Positions 54,717 through 63,191 of a stretch of 64,000 nucleotides of DNA are shown here, in pieces. The position numbers and the translations under genes were made by a program. Each line of letters opens with the position of its first letter. Positions within the stretch are counted from its first letter, which is position 1. Origin of the DNA: Kribbibacterium absianum (GTDB taxonomy: Bacteria; Actinomycetota; Coriobacteriia; Coriobacteriales; Atopobiaceae); NCBI RefSeq assembly GCF_030067705.1, contig NZ_JASJEX010000002.1:1-64000 (forward strand), written 5' to 3'. The notes beneath the pieces were generated by a model. The model saw nothing but the letters and a program-made list of their open reading frames with translations. It did no database searches and had not been told where the DNA came from.

Positions 54717-56009
54717 ATGGTCGAGACCGCCCGATCGGTGACGCCGCGCTCCCTGGCCGAGCATGCGGCCGGCAGCGCCGACTATCTCAAGGCGCCGGTG
54801 CCCTCCGACGTGCTCGCGCGCCTGCCCGAGGACTTCGCCCGTCTCGTGAACGTGCCGGACAAGCCGCGGGCGCAGCTCGAAGGCGCGGGCGTCGTCGACG
54901 TGGCGGAATCGCTCGCCGAGGCGTGGACGCTCGCCCGCGAGGCCGGGGCGCTCCGCCTGTTCGAGGACAAGGTGGTCTTCCCCGTGGTCATGGGCGGCGC
55001 CGGCGGCGAGGTGTCCCTGCGCGAGGGCGACCCCGCACGGTCCCACGGAAAGCCGTGGTTCGTCTGCTACGTGTTCCTGCCGACGCGGCGGGAGCCGCAC
55101 CCCTCGTTGGCACTGCTGGACTGGGCGTGGCTCGGGCACGGGCGCCTCGAGGGCTTCCTGAGCGAGCTGGCAGACCTGGCGCTCAAGGAGTCCTGGGACT
55201 TCGCGGGGGCCGACGATGGCCACCCCTACGAGATCCTCCGCAGCTTCATCACGACGACGTTCTATCGGCTGCAGTCCCAGGGGAAGGTGCGCGTGAGCGC
55301 GGACGGGTCCTTCGCGGCGTTCAACACCGGGCTGGTGGACCGGCACTACGACGACATCTTCGCGTGCTTCGAGCCCAATCCGCGCGGCCCCCAGCCGTGG
55401 GTGTGGGTGGGCTTCGCCGGCGCGGGCAACCGGCGCCTCACCAAACGTGTGAACGGCTGCTTCATGCCCCGGCCCGAGCGCGCCACCTACGTGGACCGGC
55501 TCGAGGACCTGCTGTTCCACCCGGACCGCGAGCTGTTCCCCGACTACGAGCACATCCTGCTGGAGCATCCGGAGCGACTGCCGCTCGGGTTCGTGTCGGA
55601 CGAGCTCAGGGTCGACGAGGAGGCGACCGAGCTGGTGGACAGGATCGCGGCCGCGGCCGACGAGGACCGGCCGGCGCTCTACCGCGACCTCTGCGAGGTG
55701 CTCGAGGACGAGCTCCGGCTCTTCAACCGGCTCAAGAGCCGGGTGGACGCGGCCATCGACATCGCCAAGAAGCGCGTGAGCTGGAACTTCAAGACGGCAA
55801 TCCCGTGCTACTACCCCAAGGCGGACGCGATGAGCCTGCTGTTGCCGCTGTGCCTGACGGACGACGACCACGCGGACGCCGCGCTGGTGGTGCAGCTGTT
55901 GGAGAGCGGCAACTACCAAGGGCAGACGGTGCTGACGATGGAGATGGCGTACAAGAACGCGCGGCTGATCTGCCGGCCCGATTCCGACTGGCTGACGCCC
56001 AACCGATAA
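54717..56009 (+). CDS. DUF3825-like protein
   Basis: A 430-residue soluble protein, fourth gene of the cassette. AAGGAGA sits upstream of the ATG, 27 bp after the kinase. The middle block (HPYEILRSFITTTFYRLQSQGKV, FNTGLVDRHYDDIFACF) and the last part (SWNFKTAIPCYYPKADAMSLLLPLCL) resemble DUF3825. Members of that family are linked by domain associations to RNA handling; this is family knowledge with low certainty. It is not a usual part of TerY-P triads, so it could be the effector or substrate of this one. Confidence 0.7.
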   Translation: MVETARSVTPRSLAEHAAGSADYLKAPVPSDVLARLPEDFARLVNVPDKPRAQLEGAGVVDVAESLAEAWTLAREAGALRLFEDKVVFPVVMGGAGGEVSLREGDPARSHGKPWFVCYVFLPTRREPHPSLALLDWAWLGHGRLEGFLSELADLALKESWDFAGADDGHPYEILRSFITTTFYRLQSQGKVRVSADGSFAAFNTGLVDRHYDDIFACFEPNPRGPQPWVWVGFAGAGNRRLTKRVNGCFMPRPERATYVDRLEDLLFHPDRELFPDYEHILLEHPERLPLGFVSDELRVDEEATELVDRIAAAADEDRPALYRDLCEVLEDELRLFNRLKSRVDAAIDIAKKRVSWNFKTAIPCYYPKADAMSLLLPLCLTDDDHADAALVVQLLESGNYQGQTVLTMEMAYKNARLICRPDSDWLTPNR

Positions 56010-56033
56010 GGGGCCGGCGGACCGGCAGGTGGT

Positions 56034-56588
56034 TTAGAACTTGACCGTGGGCGTCTGCCGCACGGACTCGTCGCTCACCGTGAAGCCGTCCTTGGCCGTG
56101 AAGCCGCCGGCGCCGGCCAGCAGGTTGCCCGGGAACGACTGGATCGCGTTGTTGTACATGAGCACGCAGTCGTTGTAGGACTGGCGGGCGTAGGTGAGGC
56201 GGTTCTCGGTGTCGGCCAACTGGTCCTGCAGGTTGATGAAGGAGGTGTTGGCCTTGAGGTCCGGGTAGGCCTCGGCCACGGCCATGAGCTGGCGCAGCGC
56301 GCCGGTGAGCTGCTCGGAGCCCTCCATGGCCTCCTGCGGGGTCTTGGCGCCGGCAACGGCCGCGCGGGCCTCGGTCACGGCCTGAAGCACGCCCTGCTCG
56401 TGAGCGGCGTAGCCCTTGACGGTCTCGACAAGGTTGGGGACGAGGTCGTTCCGACGCTGGAGGTTCGCGTCGATGTTCTGCCAGGCGTTGTCCACGCGGT
56501 TGCGCTTCTGCACCATGCCGTTGTAGGTGGACACGAGCGCGACGATGATCATGACACTGATGACGAGGATGACGATGACGAAGGCCAT
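56034..56588 (-). CDS. LemA family protein
   Basis: A 184-residue protein with one N-terminal membrane helix (AFVIVILVISVMIIVALVS) and a long helical domain containing YNGMVQKRNRVDNAWQNIDANLQRRNDLVPNLVETVKGYAAHEQ, the LemA signature. AAGGAGA precedes the ATG. LemA proteins are membrane-bound with an outer domain; the function is unknown. It is convergent with the DUF3825-like gene. Confidence 0.93.
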   Translation of the reverse strand: MAFVIVILVISVMIIVALVSTYNGMVQKRNRVDNAWQNIDANLQRRNDLVPNLVETVKGYAAHEQGVLQAVTEARAAVAGAKTPQEAMEGSEQLTGALRQLMAVAEAYPDLKANTSFINLQDQLADTENRLTYARQSYNDCVLMYNNAIQSFPGNLLAGAGGFTAKDGFTVSDESVRQTPTVKF

Positions 56589-56620
56589 GGGTCTCTCCTT
56601 GGGTTGGCCGAAGGACAGGC

Positions 56621-56710
56621 TGGCGGGGAGAGAGGGATTCGAACCCTCGAGACGCAGGCGCGCCTAACGGTTTTCAAGACCGCCGCATTCAACCGCTCTG
56701 CCATCTCCCC
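56621..56710 (-). tRNA. tRNA-Ser (TGA)
   Basis: A 90-base class II tRNA with encoded CCA. The acceptor stem is GGGGAGA with TCTCCCC; the anticodon loop is CTTGAAA (anticodon TGA), and a long variable arm follows. The T-arm has GAGGGTTCGAATCCCTC. It reads UCA-type codons. Confidence 0.97.
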
Positions 56711-56767
56711 GCATGTTGGATATCCTACCGCAAGAGCCACCGGGCATTTCAACCTTGGAAGGAAGCG

Positions 56768-57280
56768 ATGGGCGCCGAGACCGACGAGCAGCGCATGAAC
56801 GACGAGCGTTTCATGGCGCTGGCGCTGGACGAGGCGCGGGCGGCCGCCGACGAGGGCGAGGTGCCCATCGGCGCAGTGGTGGTGCATGACGGCGAGGTGA
56901 TCGCCCGGGCGCACAACCGGCGCGAGACGGACGCGGACCCGAGCGCCCACGCGGAGTTCTCGGCCATGCTGGCCGCGAGCCGGGCGCTCGGACGCTGGCG
57001 GCTGACCGGCTGCACGGTGTACGTGACGCTGGAGCCGTGCTTGATGTGCGCGGGGCTCATGGTCAACGGGCGCGTCGACCGCTGCGTGTACGGAGCGCCG
57101 GACCCCAAGGGCGGGGCGCTCGGGACGCTCTACGACGTGAGCCACGACGCGCGCCTCAACCACGAGTTCGAGGTCACGAGCGGCGTGCTGGCCGACGAGT
57201 GCGCCGGGGAGCTGCGGTCGTTCTTCCGACGGCGCCGGGCCGAGCGCAAGGCGGCACGAGCCTCGTCCCACCAGGAGTGA
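56768..57280 (+). CDS. tadA: tRNA-specific adenosine deaminase
   Basis: A 170-residue enzyme converting A34 to inosine in tRNA-Arg(ACG). The zinc motif is SAHAEFSAM and TLEPCLMCAG, with GAPDPKGGALGTLYDV typical of TadA. The ATG has GGAAGG upstream. It is divergent from tRNA-Ser and ends just before the palindrome at 57322. Confidence 0.93.
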   Translation: MGAETDEQRMNDERFMALALDEARAAADEGEVPIGAVVVHDGEVIARAHNRRETDADPSAHAEFSAMLAASRALGRWRLTGCTVYVTLEPCLMCAGLMVNGRVDRCVYGAPDPKGGALGTLYDVSHDARLNHEFEVTSGVLADECAGELRSFFRRRRAERKAARASSHQE

Positions 57281-57321
57281 GACAATCTAAAGAGACGACT
57301 TTGTCTCACGCAGCGCCGGGC

Positions 57322-57358
57322 GTGTGCATTTAGGGACAGTCCCTAAATGCACACGGGG
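57322..57358. repeat. dispersed palindromic repeat, copy 2
   Basis: Perfect 16-bp arms GTGTGCATTTAGGGAC and GTCCCTAAATGCACAC around a single A, then GGGG. It matches the copy at 58650-58686 except for two or three bases and lies just past the ATPase stop codon at 57363. Confidence 0.9.
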
Positions 57359-57362
57359 ATAG

Positions 57363-58532
57363 TCACAGCTCGAGCATCTCCAGGTCTCGGTACGAGACCC
57401 AGCTGCCCTGGTCGCTGAGGCTAGTCTCAGCACCGCCGTTCACCACAGCACAGCCGGCAGGGCTCAGGCCCAGCTGACCCACAGCCTGGCGCTCCAGCGG
57501 TTGGAAGTACTTCTGACGGAACGTGGTCCCACTCTTGATCTCTATGGCGGCGATCGCTCTCAGGCCCTTCTCGACCACTAGGTCAATCTCGTTGCCTTTG
57601 GCGTCGCGCCAAAAGCTCATCTCCGGACGGCGCCCCCGGGCATATTCCGCCTTGCGCAGGTCAGAGATCACGGCGGTCTCGAACAGATGCCCACGCAGCC
57701 CTGATGCCTCGAGACCCTCCAGCGAGTCCACACCCGCGAGATGCGCTGCCAACCCGGCGTCACAGAAATAGAGCTTTGGCCTCTTGGTCAGGCGCTTGCC
57801 ACGGCTTCGGGTCCAAGGCTGCAGCTGGAACAGAATGCCGGAGGCCTCGAGGAGCGAGAGCCACTCCCCCACGGTGCCCACGCTGACACCAGCATCTGTT
57901 GCCAGGTCCGTCTTGTTGAGTTGCTGGCCAGTGCGAAGCGCACAGAGCTGGAGAAACACGCTGAACTGAGCCAGCTTGCGGACGCCCAGCTCCGCACGGA
58001 CGTCTCGCTCGAGGTACGTGTTGACGTACAGCCCGTAGTAGTCCGCAGGATCGATGTTGCGGTCGTACAGGGCCGGATAGCCCCCTTGCAGAAGCCACTG
58101 GTCGCGGTCTTGCGGCGCCTCGCCCGCTCCATTCAGCTCACGAAACGACAACGGCAGCAGCTTGAACAACGCCACGCGCCCGGCAAGCGACTGCGTGATG
58201 CCGCGCATCATCAGAAAGTCCTGTGAGCCAGTGAGCACAAAGCGGCCGTAGTCGGGGCGATCGTCCACTGCGGCCTGGAGATACGAGAAGAGCTCTGGCG
58301 CCCGTTGGGCCTCGTCGAAAATGACGCGCCCGTCGTGGGCCCCCAGAAACGCCCGCGGGTCGTGGTCGAAGCGCTCGCGCGTGTCCGGGTCCTCAAAGCT
58401 GAGGTACTCATAATCCGAGAAGAGATGCCGCGCAAGCGTGGTCTTGCCACTCTGGCGAGGGCCGGAGAGGGAGACGACCGGCATCTTTTGACTCAGCTCG
58501 AGAACTTTGGGCGCGATGGCTCGGAGTATCAC
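57363..58532 (-). CDS. AAA ATPase of the DUF4143 group, second copy
   Basis: A 389-residue ATPase. The GTG at 58532 has AAGGAGG four bases upstream. P-loop is GPRQSGKTTL (about 25-34), Walker B VIFDEAQRAP, and sensor FVLTGSQDFLMM. The C-terminal part contains FETAVISDL and WRDAKGNEIDLVVE with IEIKSG, the PD-(D/E)xK-like core. It is more divergent from the copy at 19659 than a recent duplication would be. It is bracketed by palindromes and preceded by a 23-bp repeat array. Confidence 0.86.
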   Translation of the reverse strand: MILRAIAPKVLELSQKMPVVSLSGPRQSGKTTLARHLFSDYEYLSFEDPDTRERFDHDPRAFLGAHDGRVIFDEAQRAPELFSYLQAAVDDRPDYGRFVLTGSQDFLMMRGITQSLAGRVALFKLLPLSFRELNGAGEAPQDRDQWLLQGGYPALYDRNIDPADYYGLYVNTYLERDVRAELGVRKLAQFSVFLQLCALRTGQQLNKTDLATDAGVSVGTVGEWLSLLEASGILFQLQPWTRSRGKRLTKRPKLYFCDAGLAAHLAGVDSLEGLEASGLRGHLFETAVISDLRKAEYARGRRPEMSFWRDAKGNEIDLVVEKGLRAIAAIEIKSGTTFRQKYFQPLERQAVGQLGLSPAGCAVVNGGAETSLSDQGSWVSYRDLEMLEL

Positions 58533-58554
58533 GGGGCCTCCTTGATCCCAGGGC

Positions 58555-58640
58555 TACTGGTGTTTTTGCACTATCACTACTGTGCGTTTTGCACCTATCC
58601 TACTAGTGGTTTTGCACTTTCTCTACTGGTGGTTTTGCAC
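58555..58640. repeat. tandem 23-bp repeats upstream of the second ATPase
   Basis: Three full units and one of 17 bp begin at 58555, 58578, 58601 and 58624, with consensus TACTRGTGGTTTTGCAC then a variable six bases. The units are contiguous with no spacers. On the minus strand the first full unit ends about 22 bases before the ATPase start. They look like operator or iteron sites. Confidence 0.85.
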
Positions 58641-58649
58641 GCGGGCGGC

Positions 58650-58686
58650 GTGTGCATTTGGGGACTGTCCCTAAATGCACACGGGG
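58650..58686. repeat. dispersed palindromic repeat, copy 3
   Basis: Arms GTGTGCATTTGGGGAC and GTCCCTAAATGCACAC around a single T, then GGGG, matching the 57322 copy. It lies directly next to the HPr terminator. Confidence 0.9.
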
Positions 58687-58690
58687 CACG

Positions 58691-58724
58691 AAAAAGGGCC
58701 TGCCCCGCGGACGGGACAGGCCCT
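58691..58724 (-). terminator. terminator of the PTS operon
   Basis: On the minus strand the 8-bp stem AGGGCCTG / CAGGCCCT is followed by TTTTTC. It lies 22 bases past the HPr stop. Confidence 0.9.
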
Positions 58725-58746
58725 GCATGCTCAACCCCGCGCAGAG

Positions 58747-59022
58747 TTACTCGCCAAAGCCGGAGTCCACGAGCTCGATCAGGCCGTCAACGGCCGCCTG
58801 CTCGTCGGGGCCCTCGGCGGCGACCTCGATCTCGGTGCCGCAGGAGAGCCCCTGCGCCATCACCGACATGATGGAGACCGCGCTCACATAGGCGCCGTCC
58901 TTGGTCACGTTCCGGACGAGCACCTCGCTCTCGTACTCCCGCGCCTTCATCACGAACGTGGAGGCCGGGCGCGCATGGATGCCGGTGGGGTTCACCACGA
59001 TGGTCTTCTTGGAATACACCAT
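58747..59022 (-). CDS. ptsH: phosphocarrier protein HPr
   Basis: A 91-residue PTS phosphocarrier. His16 in PTGIHARPA is the phosphorylation site by enzyme I; Ser50 in AVSIMSVMAQG is the regulatory serine position. AGGGAG precedes the ATG. It is the last gene of the beta-glucoside PTS operon, unlike the usual ptsH-ptsI arrangement. It may be the general HPr or a dedicated paralogue; no enzyme I gene is in the window. Confidence 0.93.
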   Translation of the reverse strand: MVYSKKTIVVNPTGIHARPASTFVMKAREYESEVLVRNVTKDGAYVSAVSIMSVMAQGLSCGTEIEVAAEGPDEQAAVDGLIELVDSGFGE

Positions 59023-59031
59023 GGTTGCTCC

Positions 59032-60588
<1,557 letters not shown>

Positions 60589-60652
60589 TCAGGATGACTG
60601 TTTGAGTGGAGGGTCGTCGCTTGCTGTCACGCATTTCGCGACAGTAGGAACG

Positions 60653-60982
60653 CTAGGCTCTGAGGGTCTCGATTTGCGCGCTCATGGCCTCGAACACGTT
60701 GAGCAGGTTCTTCGCGATGCGGTGCTCGCTAGTGATGGTCATGAGGGTGTCTTGCGCGTGGGTGAAGAGCAGCGAGTACTCGGTGTTCTCGCCGGCGGCC
60801 TGCGCCTGGATGGTCTCGGTTTGCGCGTTGTGGGCCTGCAGCAGATCCTTGTCGGCCTCTTCGAGCAGGGCGCGGGCGGCGTCAAAGTCTAACTGCCCCA
60901 TGGCGTCGAAGGCCTTGTCGATCTTGTCGCGGCCGTTGCAGGCGTTGATGATCACGCCCATGGCGACTTCGTTGATGTCCAT
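60653..60982 (-). CDS. PTS lactose/cellobiose-type IIA
   Basis: A 109-residue helical protein. The phosphorylated histidine is His75 in SLLFTHAQDTLMT, the family signature. CGGAG precedes the ATG. It accepts phosphate from HPr and passes it to IIB. It lies between IIC and GH1. Confidence 0.92.
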   Translation of the reverse strand: MDINEVAMGVIINACNGRDKIDKAFDAMGQLDFDAARALLEEADKDLLQAHNAQTETIQAQAAGENTEYSLLFTHAQDTLMTITSEHRIAKNLLNVFEAMSAQIETLRA

Positions 60983-61095
60983 TGATTTCTCCGTTGGTGG
61001 TTATGAGGGAGGGGCTCCGGTCGGAAAGGAGGCAAAGGCGGGGTGCCCGAGGGTAGGGACATACTTGAGACGATCTCATCTCTTTGATCTGTCAC

Positions 61096-61124
61096 ATCAG
61101 CCAAAACCCGACGGGCGGTGACTC
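61096..61124. repeat. short dispersed repeat, copy 2
   Basis: Matches 49673-49701 over about 28 bp (core ACCCGACGGGCGGTG). It lies just past the IIC stop codon in the 143-bp gap before IIA. Confidence 0.5.
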
Positions 61125-61125
61125 A

Positions 61126-62439
61126 TTAGCCCATCGCGGGAGTAGCGCCGGAGGTGTCGGCGGACCGGCTCATCTGAGCCTCCATCTCGGCCTCAACCTC
61201 ACACTGGTGCTTGTCGTAGGCGCGCCAGAAGGGGAACCAGATCAGAGTCGCCAACACGATGTTGACGAGCACGATCATCACGTTGCCCAGGTTGCCGCCG
61301 GAGAGAACGAAGGCGGAGACCGCGTTGGGCAGGTTGTTCATCGCAAACATCACGTAGTGGGTGCTGGCCAAGCCAAAGTGAATCATCAACCAAGCGACCG
61401 TGGGGCACACGACGGCCTGGAGCATCATCGGCATGAACATGTAGGGGTTGGCCACGACGGTGGAGAAGAACAGCGGTTCGTTGATGTTGAAGAGCGAGGG
61501 CACGATGGTGGCCTGGCCCATGGCCTTGTTCTTCTTGGACTTGGAGAAGAGCATCATGATCGCGAGCGGGAGCGTGGAGCCCTCACCACCAATCATCGTG
61601 TAGCGGCTGAAGCCGTAGGCGTTGATGTTGGTCGCGACGCCCCCTGCCGCGACGGCGGCGGCGTTCTCGGCGATGGCGGAGCTGGTAATCGTGGACGTGA
61701 CCGGCGTGAAGACCCAGCCGGAAACGCCGAAGAAGTAGAAGAAGTCCATCACGACGGTCATGAAGATGACACCGGGCAGCGTCTGAGCGAAGCCGGTGAG
61801 CGGGCTCATCACGTAGGTGACCAGCGAGAAGATGTCGATGGACGCGACGTAGGCCACGAGCCAGCCGATGAGCAGACAGCTCAGGATGCCGATGATGTTG
61901 TCGAACCAGTTCTTGACGAAGTCTGGGATCAGGGAGTCTTCGGAGAAGAACGAGCGCTTGGCGGTCTGGTGGAAGATTGCGGCGCACATGAGGCCGAGGA
62001 AGATGGCGGTGAACATGCCGCCGGCGCCGAAGCGGGCCATCGTGAAGGCGGTCTCGCCGGTGTCCAGGGTCGGGGCGCACATGCAGAGCAGGTAGGTGCC
62101 GACGCCGGTGAAGCCGGCGAGGACGCCGTGCTCCTTCTTCTCGTCCTTGACCATGCAGTTATAGGGGATGAGGAAGGCGATGAAGAGGCCGATAAGACCG
62201 AACGAGTAAGTGCTGATGGGGCTCAGGTCGGGCACGCCCTCGACGAAGTTGCCGATGACGGCCACGAGGCTCGGAATCGCGGCCACCATCGTGAAGGGCA
62301 CGATGACGAGGACCGCGTCGGCCACGAGGGAGAACCAGAAGTTGCTGGTGATCTTGTTGAGGGGCGGCACGACGCTCTGCTCCACCCACTGCTGGACCTT
62401 TTCCATGAAGCCCAGTTTTTGGGCCGTGGCTTCTGCCAT
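61126..62439 (-). CDS. PTS lactose/cellobiose-type IIC permease
   Basis: A 437-residue membrane protein with about ten hydrophobic segments. The pattern of FMEKVQQWVEQSVVPPLNKI at the start and FNINEPLFFSTVVANPYMFMPM in the middle is typical of the CelB/LacE-type IIC family (the latter holds the sugar-binding Glu in NEP). It phosphorylates and imports a beta-linked disaccharide with IIB and IIA. Confidence 0.93.
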   Translation of the reverse strand: MAEATAQKLGFMEKVQQWVEQSVVPPLNKITSNFWFSLVADAVLVIVPFTMVAAIPSLVAVIGNFVEGVPDLSPISTYSFGLIGLFIAFLIPYNCMVKDEKKEHGVLAGFTGVGTYLLCMCAPTLDTGETAFTMARFGAGGMFTAIFLGLMCAAIFHQTAKRSFFSEDSLIPDFVKNWFDNIIGILSCLLIGWLVAYVASIDIFSLVTYVMSPLTGFAQTLPGVIFMTVVMDFFYFFGVSGWVFTPVTSTITSSAIAENAAAVAAGGVATNINAYGFSRYTMIGGEGSTLPLAIMMLFSKSKKNKAMGQATIVPSLFNINEPLFFSTVVANPYMFMPMMLQAVVCPTVAWLMIHFGLASTHYVMFAMNNLPNAVSAFVLSGGNLGNVMIVLVNIVLATLIWFPFWRAYDKHQCEVEAEMEAQMSRSADTSGATPAMG

Positions 62440-62460
62440 GAGAGTCTCTTTTCTACGCAG

Positions 62461-62534
62461 ATGTGGAAAGGGGGACAGCCCCTCTCCGAATGCGACTGAA
62501 GATTTATGTGGAAAGGGGACAGACCCTTCTCCAC
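62461..62534. repeat. pair of related hairpin repeats in the IIB-IIC gap
   Basis: Two copies of ATGTGGAAAGGGGACAG followed by CCCYTCTCC (62461-62487 and 62506-62534) lie 45 bp apart; the second can fold by pairing GTGGA with TCCAC. The core GGGACAG also occurs in the repeats at 57322 and 27481, so they may belong to one family. Confidence 0.6.
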
Positions 62535-62538
62535 GTTG

Positions 62539-62859
62539 TTACGCGTTGTACAGCGCCAGGGCGTCGTTGATGATCCCTTCGCTGTTGAAGCTGGCGTAGT
62601 AGGTGGGGTTGATGGACATGACCTTGACGCCGTGGGGCTCAAGCTTCTCGGCGTACGTGGGGACCTCGCCGGCGAAGTGGGGGCCCAAGAGAAGGACGTC
62701 AATCTTGTCGGCGTAGTCCATGACCTGGGACCTGCTGACCGCGTGGATGTCGGCGGAGATGCCCTTGGCCTTGGCGCACTTGCGCATGTTGGCGGCCATG
62801 AAGCCGGTGGAGGCGCCGATGCCGCAGGCGAGCAGGATGCGGATGGTGTTGTCAGCCAT
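62539..62859 (-). CDS. PTS lactose/cellobiose-type IIB
   Basis: A 106-residue protein. The phosphorylated cysteine is Cys12 in RILLACGIGASTGFMA. GAP-type PHFAGEVPTY and the remaining fold match the family. AAGGAGG precedes the ATG. First gene of the operon, read away from the PRD regulator. Confidence 0.93.
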   Translation of the reverse strand: MADNTIRILLACGIGASTGFMAANMRKCAKAKGISADIHAVSRSQVMDYADKIDVLLLGPHFAGEVPTYAEKLEPHGVKVMSINPTYYASFNSEGIINDALALYNA

Positions 62860-63191
62860 GGTTCCTCCTTAGGGAACGGGCGAAGCAGGTGGGGGCGTGT
62901 CAGTCGGGGTGGATAGATGCGGGTGGTGCTTGAGGGGTGGCGTCATGCGGTTTTCAAGGTGCGGAGCTGGGAATTCCCGAGGCTTGGACTCCGCTTGGAG
63001 TCCCTTCCTTTGCTCGCTTACGAGTCTCTGAAATCCGGCAACTCCGACCAAACTCACTTCTTGCCGCGACCCGGCAAACACGGCAGTTTTGCCGCCTTCC
63101 GGCAAAAGCGCAGTGGCGGCAACTATCGACTGTCGCTAATCTGAAAGCCATGTTAACGGGGGACAATGCGAGCTATCACCGGGAGGCGCCT
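62860..63191. other. divergent control region of the PTS operon and regulator
   Basis: This 332-bp region has no coding frame I support. It holds the CGGCAA/TTGCCG cluster (63036-63122), a GGACTCC/GGAGTCC hairpin with 7-bp arms (62986-63003) in the leader of the PTS transcript, and a possible plus-strand -10 (TAATCT, 63137-63142). Confidence 0.6.
63036..63122. promoter_or_regulatory. cluster of CGGCAA/TTGCCG operator-like sites
   Basis: Five copies of CGGCAA or its complement occur within 87 bp (63036, 63061, 63072, 63089, 63100 and 63117 start sites, with one degenerate CGGCAG at 63081). Two pairs form dyads: TTGCCG-N5-CGGCAA (63061-63077) and TTTTGCCG-N5-CGGCAAAA (63087-63107). They lie between the divergent PTS operon and regulator and suit binding by the regulator. 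Confidence 0.7.

Noticed and set aside
58555-58640. Possible CRISPR array
   Set aside because: The 23-bp units are directly contiguous with no spacers and no cas genes are present.
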